64,000 nt of DNA, taken from assembly GCF_022539665.2 (NCBI RefSeq), contig NC_081338.1:5517679-5581678 (forward strand), written 5' to 3'. Both the position numbers and the translations under genes were made by a program. The stretch is from Daphnia carinata. Lineage: Eukaryota; Arthropoda; Branchiopoda; Diplostraca; Daphniidae. Of the stretch, positions 60,952 to 64,000 are shown piece after piece; the first letter of the stretch is position 1, and each line of letters opens with the position of its first letter. A model generated the notes under the pieces. It was not told where the DNA came from, searched no databases, and was given only the letters and a program-made list of their open reading frames with translations.

Positions 60952-62740
60952 TCAGTAAATCCATAGTTTTCTCCATGTCATTATGGATGTCCAGTCTTCC
61001 AACATTATTTGATCAAAATATAGAGGCGGAGACAGTTTTAGGAGTGAGCGATGACTGTGAAGAATCTATATAGGTAAATGTTTTATTCTGTGTTTTATTA
61101 AAACTTCCCCATGTCATTTTCAAGAGATATTTTTGTTTTTAGGTAGTTCTATGGATGTGTAGAGAATGGTGGTTGCAGGGCAGAACTCATTCTTTTATGC
61201 AGTACCTCACCATTTTTATTATAAATTGTCTTTTGGCCCGCTTAATGTAGCTGGAACATGAAATATTGGAATTGTAATGGTAGGACATTTGGCTAGCTAT
61301 GTCTAGTTTTATTTATATTCTATATATTCAATTCTATTAATTAATTGTATCATTATAATTAAATTGTTATGTTTTATTCCAGGCTGACCAGAATTACAAA
61401 CACATTTTTGCAGGAGTTTTTCAGCTATCATTGTTTTTCAGTGCTCAGAATAATTTGGCTTAGCATAACATTACTTCGGAAACACGGGTCTGTTTTAAAT
61501 TCTTAACTTGAAACAATGAACATCAAGATCTATAGTTTTCTTCTGTTTTAAATTCGAAATGTTAACCTTTCCATTGAAACAATGGAAAGGGGCGTCAGCC
61601 AACATTTGAACATCGTCTGGAAAGCCAACATTTAATTGTTTGCAGCACAGTTTCCCTTGAAAAGATCAATAATTATAGTTTTCTTCTAGAGATGTTATTA
61701 TAGATGCCCAATCTACCAACAGGATTTGATCGAAATGTAGGTGGAGACCTTTCCATGGTGTGACATTATTATAAATCTTGAATTTAACAGGAAATATTTC
61801 ATTAATACCAATAAATATTTAGCAGGAAATATTGCATGGTTGTTAACTGATTGGAAATTATGCTGTTTTTGAAAACAGACACTGTTTAGTTTTATCCGAA
61901 AATTATTTTTGGGTTATAATATTTTATTATTTATCTGTATAACTTATATTATTATATTTATAATTTATTTATCTAGATTTATTGTTTGTGTTGTTGGTGA
62001 CCAGAGTTACAAGCACACTTGAGTGCTCTGTACTAGTCTTTCAATGGGATTGTAGTGACAGGATATCTGCCTGGTTTTGGACAAAATATTTATTTCTGGG
62101 TAATAGTATGTTTTGTTTAACATTTATCTAGTCTATTGATTGAGAAGGAATTTTATTATAATAACATTATTTTAATACAGTGACCATATATTAAAACACC
62201 TTAACAAAGATTTGTTAAGCATAGGTCTTTCAGTGAACAGATTTAAAGTTAGTATACCATCAAATGATATAATACTTACTCAGAGTCGGAACATGTTGAA
62301 ATATTAAGTAGAATCACCTTTTCTGTAATGGTATTGATAAGACTGTTGATAACTAATAATTTCTATTTACATTCAGGAATAGCAGGTCAGTAATGTGATA
62401 CAATGTACAAGTTTTCCGGATGACCACCAACAATAATAAAATCTAGCAGACACAGTGAATATACAGTATGGTACTATAAATGTTTTAAATAATTAGTGGT
62501 ACTTAACAATTTTCAATTCCTCATTTGTTGTAGTTTGAAAGGCAGCCAGAGTATACACTTCAGCACCTACTCACACACAGATTGGAAAACAGTCATTCTT
62601 TATAGTAATGGAATACTAGTGGTAACAGTTTGATTTAATTAAGAATTAGTCGACTAACATAGATTTAGAACCAATTTAAACGATGTCATGCCGAGATTAA
62701 TTGCTGTGCAAATCGTAACCAGCTTAAACGGGGGCGCCAA
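60952..62740. other. AT-rich region, no gene recognised
   Basis: Low-GC DNA with many short, stop-rich frames. A stretch at about 60964-61035 is imperfectly repeated at about 61672-61745 (gttttctccatgtcatta..., agaggcggagaca versus gtaggtggagacc). Nothing else supportable. Confidence 0.5.
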
Positions 62741-62926
62741 ACAGTGACATCTAGCGGGGGAAAAGTGAGGAAGTAAGAAAAACCGCGGTTTGCCCGATCA
62801 AAGACGATCGGGGCGGAGTCCTAAGTTGTCACACACCGGTATTAGTCGCCATTTTCTAGTTCTTTGTCAAATGTGAGACTGGTTGCGAGCATCTGACGCG
62901 TAAAATATTGGACATTTGAGGCAACC

Positions 62927-63494
62927 ATGGTAAAGTAATATTTGAATGTATATCGCCAAGAAAACATTGTTAACATTCAACACCATCAGAAACTTTAATT
63001 TGAGAATACTTAATATGTGAAATTCCTTTTCAAATTACAAATGAATGGTATGTGATAAAGAAGAAATTATAAAAAGTAATTATTTTCATGCAGAGGCCTT
63101 GTATTTTTTCTTCTAAAATTTAGAGAACATTACAAGTTATGCACAAGACATTGTTGTCTTTGCCCTCGTACTCTCATCTCCATGCCAGATGGTCATTAAG
63201 AAGGATCATAAATGTGTGGTAATATCATTCTTCCACATTCCACTATTGCATTATTTTTTCCATTTTTTTATCTCATATCATTGAGAATTATTAAATTGTA
63301 AACAATTCATTTAAATTCAACGATTAATTTTCTTTCATGTTGTCAGCTCTCCCATAGAACGTGACGTAACTTCTGTTACACTAACGTGGGATCAGAAAGC
63401 TTCAGTTACAGGTATTCTTGCCAAAAGATATTTAATTGCTCGTGCTGTCACGGGCTCCGGCAAAACAGTAATCCAATTAATTAACGCTTACTAA
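62927..63494 (+). CDS. Candidate three-exon small gene (unrecognised)
   Basis: A Kozak-like gcaaccATGg at 62927 is followed at once by a GTAAAG donor. The proposed joins are 62927-62929, 63124-63218 and 63347-63494 (acceptors atttag and tgtcag), giving 246 nt and 81 aa ending in TAA. The N-terminal part (MRTLQVMHK, then Leu/Ser/Arg/His-rich) could be a mitochondrial presequence. The C-terminal part has a GSGKT motif in ARAVTGSGKTVIQL, like a P-loop but without other nucleotide-binding motifs. The upstream 200 bp is GC-richer and promoter-like. I do not recognise the protein. It may be a short gene, a decayed one, or chance. Confidence 0.3.
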
Positions 63495-64000
63495 TTTTGA
63501 AACCTGGATGTCCTCATACTGACTTGATTCAAAGGGGTTGGTGTGAACTGGGTAAGTTGAAGTAAAAGTAATTTTGAGTGGGCACGCTGTTAATTGCGAC
63601 TACTAAAAGGTCCAATTGCATCTAAGGTATTCAACAAACCTTTTGTGATATTCGTTGATTAAGTCATCTAAAATTTAACGATTTTTCATGCGGGTGGCGT
63701 ACTTGGAACGGTTTTGAACATTGTTATTGGCAATTTACTTAGTTTATTGGCATTTTACTTAGTATTGAAATTAAATCAACTTTAAATGGACAACTTGATG
63801 GCCAAAAGATAAATAAACTATCGGAATGATTCATGTTTTTATTTTTTAATCAGTGAGGTCATATCGTCATTTTTTGATTTCGTGAGAGATCAACAGTTAA
63901 ACTACAAGAATTTTTATCAGAAAGTGTCCGCCAAACAGTATCGCCATCTATTGGTACGACATTCAGTTGAACCATTTTAGACTCGGCTAAGGACCATGTA
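63495..64000. other. Right end of window: AT-rich DNA plus edge of a repeat
   Basis: No gene seen. The last ~85 bp (from about 63915: gtccgccaaacagtatcgcc, atctattggtacgacattcag) resemble 57020-57075, so a repeat of that family probably continues past the window. Confidence 0.5.

Overview
The window is nuclear DNA of an arthropod, most likely a cladoceran crustacean such as Daphnia. The evidence is many short (about 50-75 bp) GT-AG introns, dense compact genes on both strands, arthropod-type protein families and tRNA-headed SINE-like repeats. The species is inferred from gene style, not from a search. I rebuilt 15 complete protein-coding genes exon by exon; in each, the exon lengths sum to an intact reading frame. 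There are also one pseudogene fragment, one zinc-finger-like fragment and one weak candidate gene.

Layout. (1) 541-15125 is a tandem duplication of a roughly 7.3 kb unit. Each copy carries a complete six-exon GMC oxidoreductase gene (minus strand) and its upstream DNA. The breakpoint lies inside VPS4, so copy A ends in a truncated VPS4 fragment (7431-7840), while the intact VPS4 gene (14711-16493) sits at the end of copy B. (2) 16946-18150 encodes an orphan type II-like membrane protein, facing TRAPPC11 (18943-22971, plus). TRAPPC11 converges on a TBC1D10-family RabGAP (23336-25155, minus), which is head to head with SNAP29 (25683-26683, plus). SNAP29 converges on PI4KA (26915-33816, minus). 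(3) PI4KA and LSM7 (34846-35554, plus) are divergent, with a long imperfect palindrome between them. (4) An inactive myotubularin of the MTMR10/12 type (35914-39502, minus) and a FRMD3/FRMD5-like FERM protein (40387-43328, minus) follow. (5) On the plus strand come a glucose-6-phosphate 1-epimerase-like gene (44455-47059) and a SERF-like gene (48032-48413). COX5A is on the minus strand (48824-49542). AMBRA1 (50728-55531) and PLD6/zucchini (55762-56560) are on the plus strand. (6) 56.6-64 kb is gene-poor and repeat-rich: a second member of the palindromic repeat family, several tRNA-headed SINE-like copies in both orientations, a ZAD-like zinc-finger fragment and one weak three-exon candidate gene.

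Functionally, many neighbours act on membranes, vesicle traffic and autophagy: VPS4 (ESCRT-III disassembly), TRAPPC11 (Golgi/autophagy tethering), TBC1D10 (Rab GAP), SNAP29 (autophagosome fusion SNARE), PI4KA (plasma-membrane PI4P), MTMR10/12 (phosphoinositide phosphatase scaffold) and AMBRA1 (autophagy/cyclin D E3 adaptor). Whether this clustering means anything is open. SNAP29 next to PI4KA is also seen in human 22q11.2 and may be ancient synteny.
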